From positions 62,001 through 126,000 of the forward strand of contig JAISPG010000028.1 in NCBI GenBank assembly GCA_031275085.1: DNA of 64,000 nt. Direction: 5' to 3'. The notes beneath the pieces are model-generated. The model was not told where the DNA came from. It searched no databases and saw nothing but the letters and a program-made list of their open reading frames with translations. Made by a program: the position numbers and the translations under genes. Source of the stretch: Bacteroidales bacterium. GTDB taxonomy: Bacteria > Bacteroidota > Bacteroidia > Bacteroidales > ML635J-15. How positions within the stretch are numbered: position 1 is the stretch's first letter; each line of letters begins with the position of its first letter. Below, piece after piece: positions 49,599 to 59,353 of this stretch.

Positions 49599-50546
49599 TT
49601 AAAACTTAATCAAAGTTGCACCTGAAGAATAACCACCGCCAAAAACAGTAATTCCTACAAGGTTTCCTTTTTGGAATTTATCTTCATTTTCCATCATAAC
49701 TAAAAAGGCACTTGCAGAACCTGTATTTCCATATTTATGTATATTGTTCAAAGATTTATCTTCCGGAAAGTCAAGATGATGAAGTACGTTACTTACAATC
49801 CTCATATTAGCCTGGTGTGCAATAATATAATCCAGTTCATTTAACTGTACATTTACTTTTTTAATTGCGCTATTAATTGCATCTACCATAAAACGTGTAG
49901 CATTTATAAATATATCTTTACCGTTTGTCATTTCAATATTTCCTTGTCTGGGAGACAAATAAACTCCTTCAGGTCCTTTTCCTATATGTCCCAATCCACG
50001 TGTAATTACACTCAAGATTTCCGGATCATTTTCGGAAAAAGCTTCTTTGGATATAAAAAATGCGACTGCCGCATCACCCCATAAATGCCCGCTTTTTGGA
50101 TCGCTGTCATCATTATAATATGAATTATTTTCAGAACAAATAATAAGAGCTCTTTCTGCCTTATTTGTTGCAAAATATCCTTCTACAATTTCAATAGCAT
50201 TCACACAGGAAGAACATGCCGACGATATCATCAAAGATGCTGCATTTTCAATATTGAAATCACGTTGAATAATATGTGCTAAAGTTCCTACCGTATCCTG
50301 AGTTGTATAACCTGCACTTATTATGAGGTCAATGCTGTTCACAGGATATGGAAGCCGCCCTATTGCTCTTTCTACAGCTTCTTTTCCCATTGTAAAAGTA
50401 TTTTCACCTTCAGAAACCCTTGATCTGGTTTTAATTCCGGTCCGTTGAAAAATCCAGTCACTGGAAAGTCCGTTTAAACTAAAAAAATAATCATTATGAA
50501 CTCTCTCTGAAGGTACGTAATATCCCATTGCGTTTATATACATCAT
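49599..50546 (-). CDS. 3-oxoacyl-ACP synthase III-like protein (FabH family)
   Basis: TGIKTRSR, SSACSSCVNAIEIVEGYF (Cys), IAHQANMRIVSNV (His), NIHKYGNTGSASAFL (Asn), GGGYSSGATLIKF. Confidence 0.9.
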   Translation of the reverse strand: MMYINAMGYYVPSERVHNDYFFSLNGLSSDWIFQRTGIKTRSRVSEGENTFTMGKEAVERAIGRLPYPVNSIDLIISAGYTTQDTVGTLAHIIQRDFNIENAASLMISSACSSCVNAIEIVEGYFATNKAERALIICSENNSYYNDDSDPKSGHLWGDAAVAFFISKEAFSENDPEILSVITRGLGHIGKGPEGVYLSPRQGNIEMTNGKDIFINATRFMVDAINSAIKKVNVQLNELDYIIAHQANMRIVSNVLHHLDFPEDKSLNNIHKYGNTGSASAFLVMMENEDKFQKGNLVGITVFGGGYSSGATLIKF

Positions 50547-50574
50547 AAAAAATTATTAGATTAAAAAATTCAGC

Positions 50575-51174
50575 TTATTTTATCTGGTCACTATTTAAAA
50601 GTCCATATAAAATAATCATTGTCTTTCTCCTCAAAGATTCGTCCCTATCTTTACCAGGTTCGTCAAATATCCCCCTGATATAGGGAACTTCAATCCCTCT
50701 CATTACAAAATGTCCGAAAATAGCTGCCTGCTTCACATCTTCAAAATGAAACAGATTAGAGTCACAGCCTTCCTGAAAAATAGTTTCTATAAATCCTACT
50801 TCTAATTTCTCCATTTTTCGCCTTACTAATTCTACCCTTACCACATCCATGAAAAAATCAGCATGCAATGAACCGTTGCGAGCAACAACTTCCCGAACTG
50901 TATTCATTCTTGTAATTACATAAGTAATGAACTTCTCCACAGGATCCAGGTCTAAATAAACAACCTTTTCCACTGCTTTAATTACATATTCCATTTCTTC
51001 TGCGATAACTGCATCCAAAATTTCATTTTTATTCTTAAAATATGTATAGAGGGTTCGTCTTCCTTTTCGGGATTCCACGGCAATATCATGCATTGTAGTA
51101 TTCTTCAGTCCTGTTTTACCAAAGAGTTTTCTTGCTGCACTTACTAATTCCTGTCTTGTTTTATTTACATTCAA
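50575..51174 (-). CDS. TetR family transcriptional regulator
   Basis: N-term LVSAARKLFGKTGLKNTTMHDIAVESRKGRRTLYTYFKNKNEILDAVI. Confidence 0.92.
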   Translation of the reverse strand: MNVNKTRQELVSAARKLFGKTGLKNTTMHDIAVESRKGRRTLYTYFKNKNEILDAVIAEEMEYVIKAVEKVVYLDLDPVEKFITYVITRMNTVREVVARNGSLHADFFMDVVRVELVRRKMEKLEVGFIETIFQEGCDSNLFHFEDVKQAAIFGHFVMRGIEVPYIRGIFDEPGKDRDESLRRKTMIILYGLLNSDQIK

Positions 51175-51376
51175 ATTTGCACATTTTTACCAAAAGTGTG
51201 CAAATATAATTTTTTTTTAAATAACATGAGTATAGTTATGATTTATATTATAAAAAAATACCGCAAATCAACATATTTTATCGGTGAATTACGAAAATAA
51301 AAAGATAAACGGTAAAAATTTATGAAGATGTATCCAATAAAAAGCAATTGAATACCTAATAATTATCAAATGATTT

Positions 51377-52054
51377 TTATTGTTTTTGCCTCTGATAATA
51401 CAATTTAATAATATTCTCAGAATCTTTTATACTTGTTTTTAGCCAATCAAGCAGAAGTTCATTTTTTTCATCATCTCGTAAATGCCAGTTGATACATGAC
51501 AGTCTTAACTTTTTTGAAAGTTCATATAAACATATGGCAGCAGAAACAGAAATATTAAAACTTTCGGTAAATCCCACCATATTTATTTTAACAAATTCAT
51601 CTGCATTATTCATAGCAATGTCCGAAAGTCCGGGAAGTTCCGAACCGAACAAAAGTGCAATCTTACCTTTTTCCAGATCAAGTTCTTCCAATACGGTATC
51701 ATTGGTATGAGGCGTAGTTGCTACGATCCTGTAACCTTTATTTCTAAGGTGTTTTATTGTATTCAAAGTATTATCGACTACCGACTTGTATTTCGAAATA
51801 CTTAACCATTGTGCAGAACCTAAAGAAACATCAGGATTAACACTATACGAAAAATTATTTTCAATCATGTGAATATCCTGAATTCCAAAACAATCACAAG
51901 ACCTGAGTACTGCCGAAGCGTTATGGGACTGGAATAAATCTTCAAGTACTACAGTAATATATCTTGTACGGAACTCCAATACTTTATTAAAAGTATTTAA
52001 TCTATCCCCGGTAACTAAACCGGAAAGAAATTCTATAAGCTTTCTATCAATCAT
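51377..52054 (-). CDS. TrmH family tRNA/rRNA 2'-O-methyltransferase (SpoU)
   Basis: VVLEDLFQSHNASAVLRSCDCFGIQDIHMIE, ALLFGSELPGLSD, VKINMVGFTESFNISVSAAICLYEL. Start at ATG 52054 preferred to 52096. Confidence 0.9.
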   Translation of the reverse strand: MIDRKLIEFLSGLVTGDRLNTFNKVLEFRTRYITVVLEDLFQSHNASAVLRSCDCFGIQDIHMIENNFSYSVNPDVSLGSAQWLSISKYKSVVDNTLNTIKHLRNKGYRIVATTPHTNDTVLEELDLEKGKIALLFGSELPGLSDIAMNNADEFVKINMVGFTESFNISVSAAICLYELSKKLRLSCINWHLRDDEKNELLLDWLKTSIKDSENIIKLYYQRQKQ

Positions 52055-52062
52055 ACAAATAA

Positions 52063-52089
52063 AAAAAGGGAACTTACGGCTCCCTTTTT
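52063..52089 (-). terminator. Terminator downstream of HU gene
   Basis: aaaaaggga-acttacggc-tcccttttt between the HU gene stop and trmH-like start. Confidence 0.75.
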
Positions 52090-52107
52090 CAAACAATTTT
52101 TTCTTAA

Positions 52108-52383
52108 TTACTTAACTGCTTCTTTAAGTTCGCTACCTACTGAAAATTTAACAACATTTTTAGCAGGGATATTGATTATTTCAGTTGGTTTTTGTGGGTT
52201 ACGGCCTTTTCTTGCAGCTCTTTTTGTAACACCAAAAGTTCCAAATCCTACTAAAGCAATTTTATCACCTTTTTTCAAAGTTTCAGTTGTTGCTTCGATG
52301 AAAGCATCTAATGCTTTTTTTGAATCAGCTTTTGTTAAACCAGCTTTGCTAGCGATAGCATCGATAAGTTGTCCTTTGTTCAT
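52108..52383 (-). CDS. HU family DNA-binding protein
   Basis: MNKGQLIDAIASKAGLTKADSKKALDAFIEATTETLKKGDKIALVGFGTFGVTKRAARKGRNPQKPTEIINIPAKNVVKFSVGSELKEAV. Confidence 0.97.
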   Translation of the reverse strand: MNKGQLIDAIASKAGLTKADSKKALDAFIEATTETLKKGDKIALVGFGTFGVTKRAARKGRNPQKPTEIINIPAKNVVKFSVGSELKEAVK

Positions 52384-53102
52384 TCTTTTAAATTTTAGAA
52401 AGTTAGTAATTCTTTATCATATCAAGACAAAAATAAAATTATAAAAATACTCATACAAGTTTTTCACAAAAAAACATGCTTTTTGTTAATATCTTTAACA
52501 GATTGTTAATAAAGCTGGCTCTTTTCATTATAAATAGCGCGTTTTAGAAGTTTTTCCTTACCGGATAGCAAAATAATATAGAACAGATTTAACCGTTAAA
52601 AATATTTTGCATCAATTTTATATATAAAAAAAATAAGCTATCTTAAGAAAATAACAATAAATAAACATCAAAATTAAATAAAATATTTCATTAGCGACAA
52701 AGAGATTACATATTATCTGTATTTTTTAGAAAAAACATGATGCCTCATGCAAAAAACCAATTGTTCAGCACATTGAATACAAATAACATATTTATATTTT
52801 TGAAAAAAATTACAATATGAATTATGAATTGAAAAAACTAGTAATACATTTTATTAACATGTAAATAAAATCTTTTTAGAGGATTTGATATACTTATTTA
52901 TTCTCTACTTTATTGTACACTTTTTATCTTTTATGACTATTAATTAGAAAACGATAATACTCTTATAATAAAACAATTATAATAAACCTAAGAAAGAAAT
53001 CACATATCATACAATGTTTTTATAGTATTGCTTATTCGAATTAATTATTATAATTTTACGCTCAAATAAATCAAGTATCTAACAAAAAATAAAACCGATA
53101 AT

Positions 53103-55970
53103 ATGATAAAAGAAGACTTTTCAAAACGCCACATTGGACCTCGTGAAAGTGAATATTCTGAGATGTTGAAAAAAGTTGGAGTTTCGTCTATCAATGAGTT
53201 GATGGATCAAATAATACCTCCTGCGATAAGGCTAAAAGAAGACATTATCATTGATGCCCCGCTAACAGAATATGAATACCTTAATAAAATAAAAAATATA
53301 GCATCAAAAAATAAAGTATACCGTTCATTTATAGGAATGGGATATTATGGAACATCTGTTCCATCTGTTATTTTAAGGAATATTTTTGAAAATCCGGGAT
53401 GGTATACATCATATACCCCCTATCAGGCAGAAATAAGCCAGGGACGATTGGAAGCCCTTTTAAATTTTCAAACAGTTATTACGGAATTAACAGGAATGGA
53501 AATTTCAAACTGTTCGTTACTTGACGAAGGAACTGCTGCTGCCGAAGCTATGAGTATGATGTTTGCCGCTCGTTCACGACAGGCAATAAAAGAAGGAAAA
53601 AATGTTTTATTCGTTGATAATGATATTTTTCCTCAGACACTGGATGTACTTAAACTACGTGCAGAACCAATAGGTGTTAACATTGTTACCGGAAGTTATG
53701 AAGATTATGAATTTTCAGATAAAACATTTGGTATAATTGTTCAATACCCGGCAGCAAGCGGAATAATAAAAGATTATTCAAAATTTGTCGAAAAAGCGCA
53801 TGCCGCAGAAGTTTTGGTCGCTGTTGCTGCTGATATATTATCATTGGCAATTTTAACACCTCCGGGAGAATGGGGAGCTGATATAGTTATTGGTTCAACA
53901 CAAAGATTAGGCCTTCCATTAGGTTATGGAGGTGCGCATGCCGGATATCTTGCTACCTCCGACAAATATAAAAGAATCATGCCGGGCAGAATTATAGGGG
54001 TAAGCGTAGACAGACATGGAAATAAAGCTCTGAGAATGGCTCTGCAAACACGTGAACAGCATATAAAACGCGAAAAAGCTACTTCAAATATATGTACAGC
54101 CCAGGCTTTACTTGCTGTTATGTCCGGAATGTATGCCGTTTATCATGGACCGGAAGGAATAAAAAGGATAGCATTGAATATCCATCAGGCTGCAAAATTC
54201 CTGAGCCAGGAATTAGTAAAACTTGGATATAAAATATTAGACCAAAACTTTTTTGACACACTGGAAATAAGACTTCCTGACAATGTCAGATCTTCAGATG
54301 TACAAAAAATAGCTTTAGAAAAAGAAATAAATTTTCATTATATTAATGATAGTATAATTGGATTAAGTACCGACGAAACAATCACAATAGAAGAAATTAA
54401 TACGATTCTTGAAATTTTTGCAAAAGCAAATAATAAACCATTCTCAAAGATCATAGAAATAAATAATAAATACGAGTTTAATTCAGATTTCAAACGTAAA
54501 AGCGATTTTCTAAAACAAAAAACCTTCAGTATTTATCACAGCGAAACTGAAATGATGCGTTATATCAAAAAATTAGAAAACCGCGACATTGCATTAAACC
54601 GCTCCATGATACCATTAGGATCATGTACAATGAAATTAAATTCTGCAACATCAATGCTTCCGTTAAGCTGGAGTGAATTTGGTAATATTCATCCTTTTGT
54701 TCCTGTTGACCAGGCAGAAGGATATCGTGAAATGATAAATGAACTTGAAAAAGATCTTGCAATAATTACAGGTTTTGCAGCAACATCATTACAACCTAAT
54801 TCCGGAGCCAGTGGCGAACATGCAGGATTAATGGTAATACGCGAATATCACAAATCCCGCGGAGAAGGACACCGTAATATTTGCTTAATTCCTTCATCAG
54901 CCCATGGAACCAATCCTGCAAGTGCTGTTATGGCAGGAATGGATATTGTGGTTGTTAAAAGTGATGAAAAAGGAAATATCGATGTTGATGATTTTAAGGC
55001 AAAAGCAATTGAACACAAGAATAATCTTGCTGCCACAATGATCACATATCCTTCAACACATGGAGTATTTGAAAGCCGTATTCTTGAAATGATTAAAATT
55101 ATTCACGAAAATGGCGGACAGGTTTATATGGACGGAGCAAATATGAATGCTCAGGTTGGATTAACAAATCCTGGTTTTATAGGTGCTGATGTATGTCATC
55201 TAAACCTTCATAAAACATTTGCAGGTCCTCATGGTGGAGGTGGTCCGGGCGTAGGTCCTATCTGTGTTGCAAAACATCTTGTTGAGTTTTTGCCAACTCA
55301 TTCTGTTGTTAAAACCGGTGGTAAAAACGGAATTCATGCTGTAGCGTCTTCTCCTTACGGAAGTGCATTGATCGAAATCATAAACCATGCCTATATTAAA
55401 ATGCTGGGAGCCGGAGGTTTAAAACATGCTACTGAAATGGCAATGCTGAATGCAAATTATATTGCCAATGAATTAAAAGGTTATTTTGAAGTTCTTTATA
55501 CAGGAGAAACAGGACGTTGTGCTCATGAAATGATATTAAACGTTAACAAGTTCCGCGAAGAATACGGTATAGAAGCTGCCGATATTGCACGCAGATTAAT
55601 GGATTATGGATTTCATGCTCCTACCCTGTCGTTCCCTGTTCATGAAACATTGATGGTTGAACCAACTGAAAGCGAAAGCAAACAGGAGCTTGATAGATTT
55701 ATTGAAGTTATGAAATCAATAAAAATGGAGTGTGAAGATATTAAATCAGGAAAATTAGACCGTGAAGACAATCCTCTTAAAAATGCTCCACATACCCAGT
55801 TCGAATGTATTGCTTCGGAATGGAATCACAAATATTCTCGGGAACAGGCTGCATTTCCTTTAGAATGGACAAAAGAAAATAAATTCTGGCCTTATGTAAG
55901 TAAAATCGACAACGGATACGGAGATCGTAATCTTATGTGTACAAACAGCTTTTTAGAATCAGAAAAATAA
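53103..55970 (+). CDS. gcvP: Glycine dehydrogenase (aminomethyl-transferring), P protein, single polypeptide
   Basis: FSKRHIGPRESEYSEML; SFIGMGYYGTSVPSVILRNIFENPGWYTSYTPYQAEISQGRLEALLNFQT; LGSCTMKLNSATSMLP; CHLNLHKTFAGPHGGGGPGVGP. Confidence 0.97.
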   Translation: MIKEDFSKRHIGPRESEYSEMLKKVGVSSINELMDQIIPPAIRLKEDIIIDAPLTEYEYLNKIKNIASKNKVYRSFIGMGYYGTSVPSVILRNIFENPGWYTSYTPYQAEISQGRLEALLNFQTVITELTGMEISNCSLLDEGTAAAEAMSMMFAARSRQAIKEGKNVLFVDNDIFPQTLDVLKLRAEPIGVNIVTGSYEDYEFSDKTFGIIVQYPAASGIIKDYSKFVEKAHAAEVLVAVAADILSLAILTPPGEWGADIVIGSTQRLGLPLGYGGAHAGYLATSDKYKRIMPGRIIGVSVDRHGNKALRMALQTREQHIKREKATSNICTAQALLAVMSGMYAVYHGPEGIKRIALNIHQAAKFLSQELVKLGYKILDQNFFDTLEIRLPDNVRSSDVQKIALEKEINFHYINDSIIGLSTDETITIEEINTILEIFAKANNKPFSKIIEINNKYEFNSDFKRKSDFLKQKTFSIYHSETEMMRYIKKLENRDIALNRSMIPLGSCTMKLNSATSMLPLSWSEFGNIHPFVPVDQAEGYREMINELEKDLAIITGFAATSLQPNSGASGEHAGLMVIREYHKSRGEGHRNICLIPSSAHGTNPASAVMAGMDIVVVKSDEKGNIDVDDFKAKAIEHKNNLAATMITYPSTHGVFESRILEMIKIIHENGGQVYMDGANMNAQVGLTNPGFIGADVCHLNLHKTFAGPHGGGGPGVGPICVAKHLVEFLPTHSVVKTGGKNGIHAVASSPYGSALIEIINHAYIKMLGAGGLKHATEMAMLNANYIANELKGYFEVLYTGETGRCAHEMILNVNKFREEYGIEAADIARRLMDYGFHAPTLSFPVHETLMVEPTESESKQELDRFIEVMKSIKMECEDIKSGKLDREDNPLKNAPHTQFECIASEWNHKYSREQAAFPLEWTKENKFWPYVSKIDNGYGDRNLMCTNSFLESEK

Positions 55971-56008
55971 ATAAAAACCTGCTTAAAGCTTAAATTAAGA
56001 TTTTACAT

Positions 56009-56049
56009 AAATAACCGCAAAATTTAAATTGAAAATTTTGCGGTTATTT
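56009..56049. terminator. Bidirectional terminator hairpin between convergent gcvP and prolyl-tRNA deacylase gene
   Basis: Perfect 17-bp arms aaataaccgcaaaattt / aaattttgcggttattt with 7-nt loop. Confidence 0.8.
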
Positions 56050-56106
56050 GTTATTTTTCATATAGTTTTATTCATTATATATGGATTTATATAAAAATCA
56101 CTCTTA

Positions 56107-56610
56107 TTATTTACCGCACAAATCTATAAACTCATATTTATTCCCCGAATAATCAAGGATTCTTACAAAATCATCAAAGCTAATTGAAAGTAATGCATTT
56201 AACTTATTAGGTAAAAAAGTTAATTTTGATTTTGTTTCTAATGATTGATCAATAAATACTTCTACATGATTTTCCGTATCATTAAGCAAACTAAAAACTG
56301 AAATTGCTCCCACTGTGCCTTTTATCCATCTATCTATTCTTTCCTGCGAAGCAAAAGATATTTTTCCTTTTTTAAATCTCTGTTCCAGAATGCTAATATT
56401 CACATCTCTGTAAAAATCGGAAATAATAAGGAAATGTCTATCTCCTTTATGATTTCTCATAAAAAGATTTTTGCAACGAGTAGCTTTTATTTTTTCCCAG
56501 AATTCGCTATCGTCTTCAGTTGAAAAATCTTCAGGACTTTGATAATATTCAAATGGAATTTTTAACTTACCTAAAGTATCATAAACTATGGCTTCTCCGA
56601 TGAAATCCAT
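56107..56610 (-). CDS. YbaK/ProX-type prolyl-tRNA deacylase domain protein
   Basis: LGKLKIPFEYYQSPE, CKNLFMRNHKGDRHFLIIS, GTVGAISVFSLLNDTENHVEVFID. Confidence 0.88.
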   Translation of the reverse strand: MDFIGEAIVYDTLGKLKIPFEYYQSPEDFSTEDDSEFWEKIKATRCKNLFMRNHKGDRHFLIISDFYRDVNISILEQRFKKGKISFASQERIDRWIKGTVGAISVFSLLNDTENHVEVFIDQSLETKSKLTFLPNKLNALLSISFDDFVRILDYSGNKYEFIDLCGK

Positions 56611-56675
56611 AAAACCGGACAGGTTAATGAAATTTAATTTGTATTATTATAATTTCTACAAATTATAAAGTTGAT

Positions 56676-57710
56676 TTAATCAAGGTATTGATAATAATAT
56701 TGATCAGACCACGGAACAAATTTTAAATTTGAAGTATGTGATCCTTTATTAAGAGAATCTAATGTTGATTTTCCTAATTTTACATTCATATATTCATTAT
56801 ATCTTGATGCAAACAAACCATAACCTTCACTCAGATTGGTGAACGAAGGCTTGTGTTGTGCAATACCTGTTGAGGGAGCAGAAACCTGTGAATAGGTATA
56901 ATAATTTTCATCAGCCACAACTAAATTAAATGTAACAGAATTCGGCATTTTCACATATCGTTTGACATCTCTATCAGTAGGTTGTATAGTATTAACAAGC
57001 ACATCATAAAACGAAGATATCTGAAAATCCTTATCTACCACATCATTATTATAAGAAATCGGAAGCATATCAGTAGTCTGAGGAAATTTTATAGATTTAT
57101 ATACAGTGTCATTCCCTTCAACTTCAAAATAATTAAAAGTTATAACCATCTGATAAATATTGGCAGAATATCCCGCCCTGAACCTATATGTAAAAGCTCC
57201 TTCATATTTGGCAAAATCAATATTTCTGGTATTTGAAGCAGGTTTTGTTACTGCAGATCCATAAACCAGTTTCGTATTTCCGGTAACTATAAACCTACCA
57301 TTTTCAATATTCACAACCAACTCATATTCTGTATCTCTATCATAATCACCGAAATTAATATTTTTTCTGTAAACAAGATTTTTATCACTTGCAAAATAAC
57401 CTGTATCTTTAGGGATTTCAACAGCATCAAAACGCCATTCTCTTTTTTGAGTACCGTTTTTATATTCTTTCAAAATAACTTCTGCGCCTGAAAAAAATAA
57501 AGAATCGCTTATAATTGCCATTTCTGCAGCAGGCTTATCTCCTAAAAAAGATTTATTTACCTTCACATACTGATATTCTGCTGATGGGTCCAAAACACAA
57601 TATATTATAGGAAAAACTTCATAATCAGCATTCACATTAACATCCGTATTGCATGAGCTTCCAAAAAGCAAAATAAAAAACAAACTTGTTAATATTATAT
57701 TAATCTTCAT
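56676..57710 (-). CDS. Predicted lipoprotein, DUF4249-like, function unknown
   Basis: Lipobox FGSSCNT; early VFPIIYCVLDPSAEYQYVKVNKSFLGD; GYFASDKNLVYRKNINFGDYDRDTEYELVVN. Confidence 0.6.
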   Translation of the reverse strand: MKINIILTSLFFILLFGSSCNTDVNVNADYEVFPIIYCVLDPSAEYQYVKVNKSFLGDKPAAEMAIISDSLFFSGAEVILKEYKNGTQKREWRFDAVEIPKDTGYFASDKNLVYRKNINFGDYDRDTEYELVVNIENGRFIVTGNTKLVYGSAVTKPASNTRNIDFAKYEGAFTYRFRAGYSANIYQMVITFNYFEVEGNDTVYKSIKFPQTTDMLPISYNNDVVDKDFQISSFYDVLVNTIQPTDRDVKRYVKMPNSVTFNLVVADENYYTYSQVSAPSTGIAQHKPSFTNLSEGYGLFASRYNEYMNVKLGKSTLDSLNKGSHTSNLKFVPWSDQYYYQYLD

Positions 57711-57778
57711 TATTATATTTGCATAAAATTTAGAGAAACAAAGTTAAATAAATAATTTTAAAAATAATAATTATTATC

Positions 57779-58591
57779 ATGTCTATTCACAAAGAAGTAA
57801 AAAAAATTACTACTAATGTTCTTCAGGAGATGAAGGATTCGGGTAAAAAAATATCCATGTTAACAGCTTATGATTACAGCATGGCAAAAATATTGGATAG
57901 TACAGGTATTGATGTTATATTAGTTGGTGATTCGGCAGCAAACGTAATGGCTGGTTACGATTCCACATTACCGATAACCCTGAATGAAATGATTTATCAT
58001 GCTGTTAGTGTTGTACGTGGAGTTTCAAGAGCTTTGGTAATTGTAGATCTTCCATTTGGCACATATCAGGGCAATTCAAAATTAGCATTATCATCAGCTA
58101 TAAGAATTATGAAAGAAACCGGTGCCGGTGCAGTAAAAATCGAAGGTGGCGAAGAAGTTAAAGATTCCATAAAAAGAATCTTGTCGGCCGGAATTCCCGT
58201 TATGGGACATCTTGGATTAATGCCCCAAAGTATTCATAAATTCGGAACTTATGTTGTGAGGGCTAAAGAAGAGGAAGAAGCGTCAAAATTAATATCTGAT
58301 GCTCATTTATTGGAAGATTTAGGATGTTTTGGTGTTGTTCTGGAAAAAATTCCTGCTGCTCTGGCAAAACAAATTGCATCTGAAGTAAAAATTCCTATAA
58401 TAGGTATTGGTGCAGGAAATGTAGATGGTCAGGTCTTGGTTTTACACGATATGCTTGGAATTACTCAGGAATTTTCACCTCGTTTTCTGAGAAGATATGC
58501 AACTCTTGATAAAATAATAGGTGATGCTGTTGTTAATTACATCAATGATGTGAAAAGCGGTGATTTTCCAAATAAAAACGAGCAATATTAA
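57779..58591 (+). CDS. panB: 3-methyl-2-oxobutanoate hydroxymethyltransferase
   Basis: [88 protein letters not shown]. Confidence 0.96.
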   Translation: MSIHKEVKKITTNVLQEMKDSGKKISMLTAYDYSMAKILDSTGIDVILVGDSAANVMAGYDSTLPITLNEMIYHAVSVVRGVSRALVIVDLPFGTYQGNSKLALSSAIRIMKETGAGAVKIEGGEEVKDSIKRILSAGIPVMGHLGLMPQSIHKFGTYVVRAKEEEEASKLISDAHLLEDLGCFGVVLEKIPAALAKQIASEVKIPIIGIGAGNVDGQVLVLHDMLGITQEFSPRFLRRYATLDKIIGDAVVNYINDVKSGDFPNKNEQY

Positions 58592-58669
58592 TTAGAAAAA
58601 TATATTTTTAATATCTATTTTAGTTCATTCTCTGCAATAAGTCTTTTTTTTAAATATTAATTTTGATGT

Positions 58670-59350
58670 ATGGATATAATTCCAATTGAAATATTATATG
58701 AAGACAATCACATAATCGCGGTAAACAAAAGAGCCGGACAGATCGTTCAGGGAGATAAAACCGGAGATATGCCTTTATCTGAAATTGTAAAATCATATAT
58801 CAAAAAAAAGTATAACAAACCTGGAGAAGTTTTTTTAGGTGTTCCTCACAGGTTAGACAGACCTGTAAGCGGAGTTATCTTATTTGCAAAAACCAGTAAA
58901 GCCCTCACACGGTTAAATGAAATGTTCAAAAAAAAGGAGACAAAAAAAATATATAGAGCAATAACCGCAAATCCTCCGCCAAAAGAATATGACAAACTTA
59001 CAAACCATATTCAAAGAAATACAAAACAAAACAAATCATACATACGGGAAAAAGAAAATGCTGATACAAAACTTGCAATTTTGGAATATAAGCTAATCTC
59101 CAGTTCTGAAAAATATTTTCTCCTTGAAATTAATTTACATACAGGAAGACATCACCAGATAAGATGTCAACTTTCGCATATAGGATGCCCGATAAGAGGT
59201 GACTTAAAATACGGTTTTCCCCGATCAAACAGTAATGGAGGAATAAATCTTCATGCTATTGAAATAAGCCTTATCCACCCAGTAAAAAAAGAGCCTTTAA
59301 CAATAAAGGCTCCTCTCCCAAACGATAGTATCTGGAATATTTTTAATTAA
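58670..59350 (+). CDS. RluA family pseudouridine synthase
   Basis: ILYEDNHIIAVNKRAGQIVQGDKTGD; GVPHRLDRPVSGVILFAKTSKAL; LHTGRHHQIRCQLSHIGCPIRGDLKYG. Confidence 0.93.
   Translation: MDIIPIEILYEDNHIIAVNKRAGQIVQGDKTGDMPLSEIVKSYIKKKYNKPGEVFLGVPHRLDRPVSGVILFAKTSKALTRLNEMFKKKETKKIYRAITANPPPKEYDKLTNHIQRNTKQNKSYIREKENADTKLAILEYKLISSSEKYFLLEINLHTGRHHQIRCQLSHIGCPIRGDLKYGFPRSNSNGGINLHAIEISLIHPVKKEPLTIKAPLPNDSIWNIFN
59284..59312 (-). terminator. Minus-strand Rho-independent terminator embedded in 3' end of the convergent RluA CDS
   Basis: gagccttta-acaa-taaaggctc (9-bp perfect stem); reading minus strand, the hairpin is followed by TTTTTTT (59290-59284). Confidence 0.75.
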
Positions 59351-59353
59351 TTT

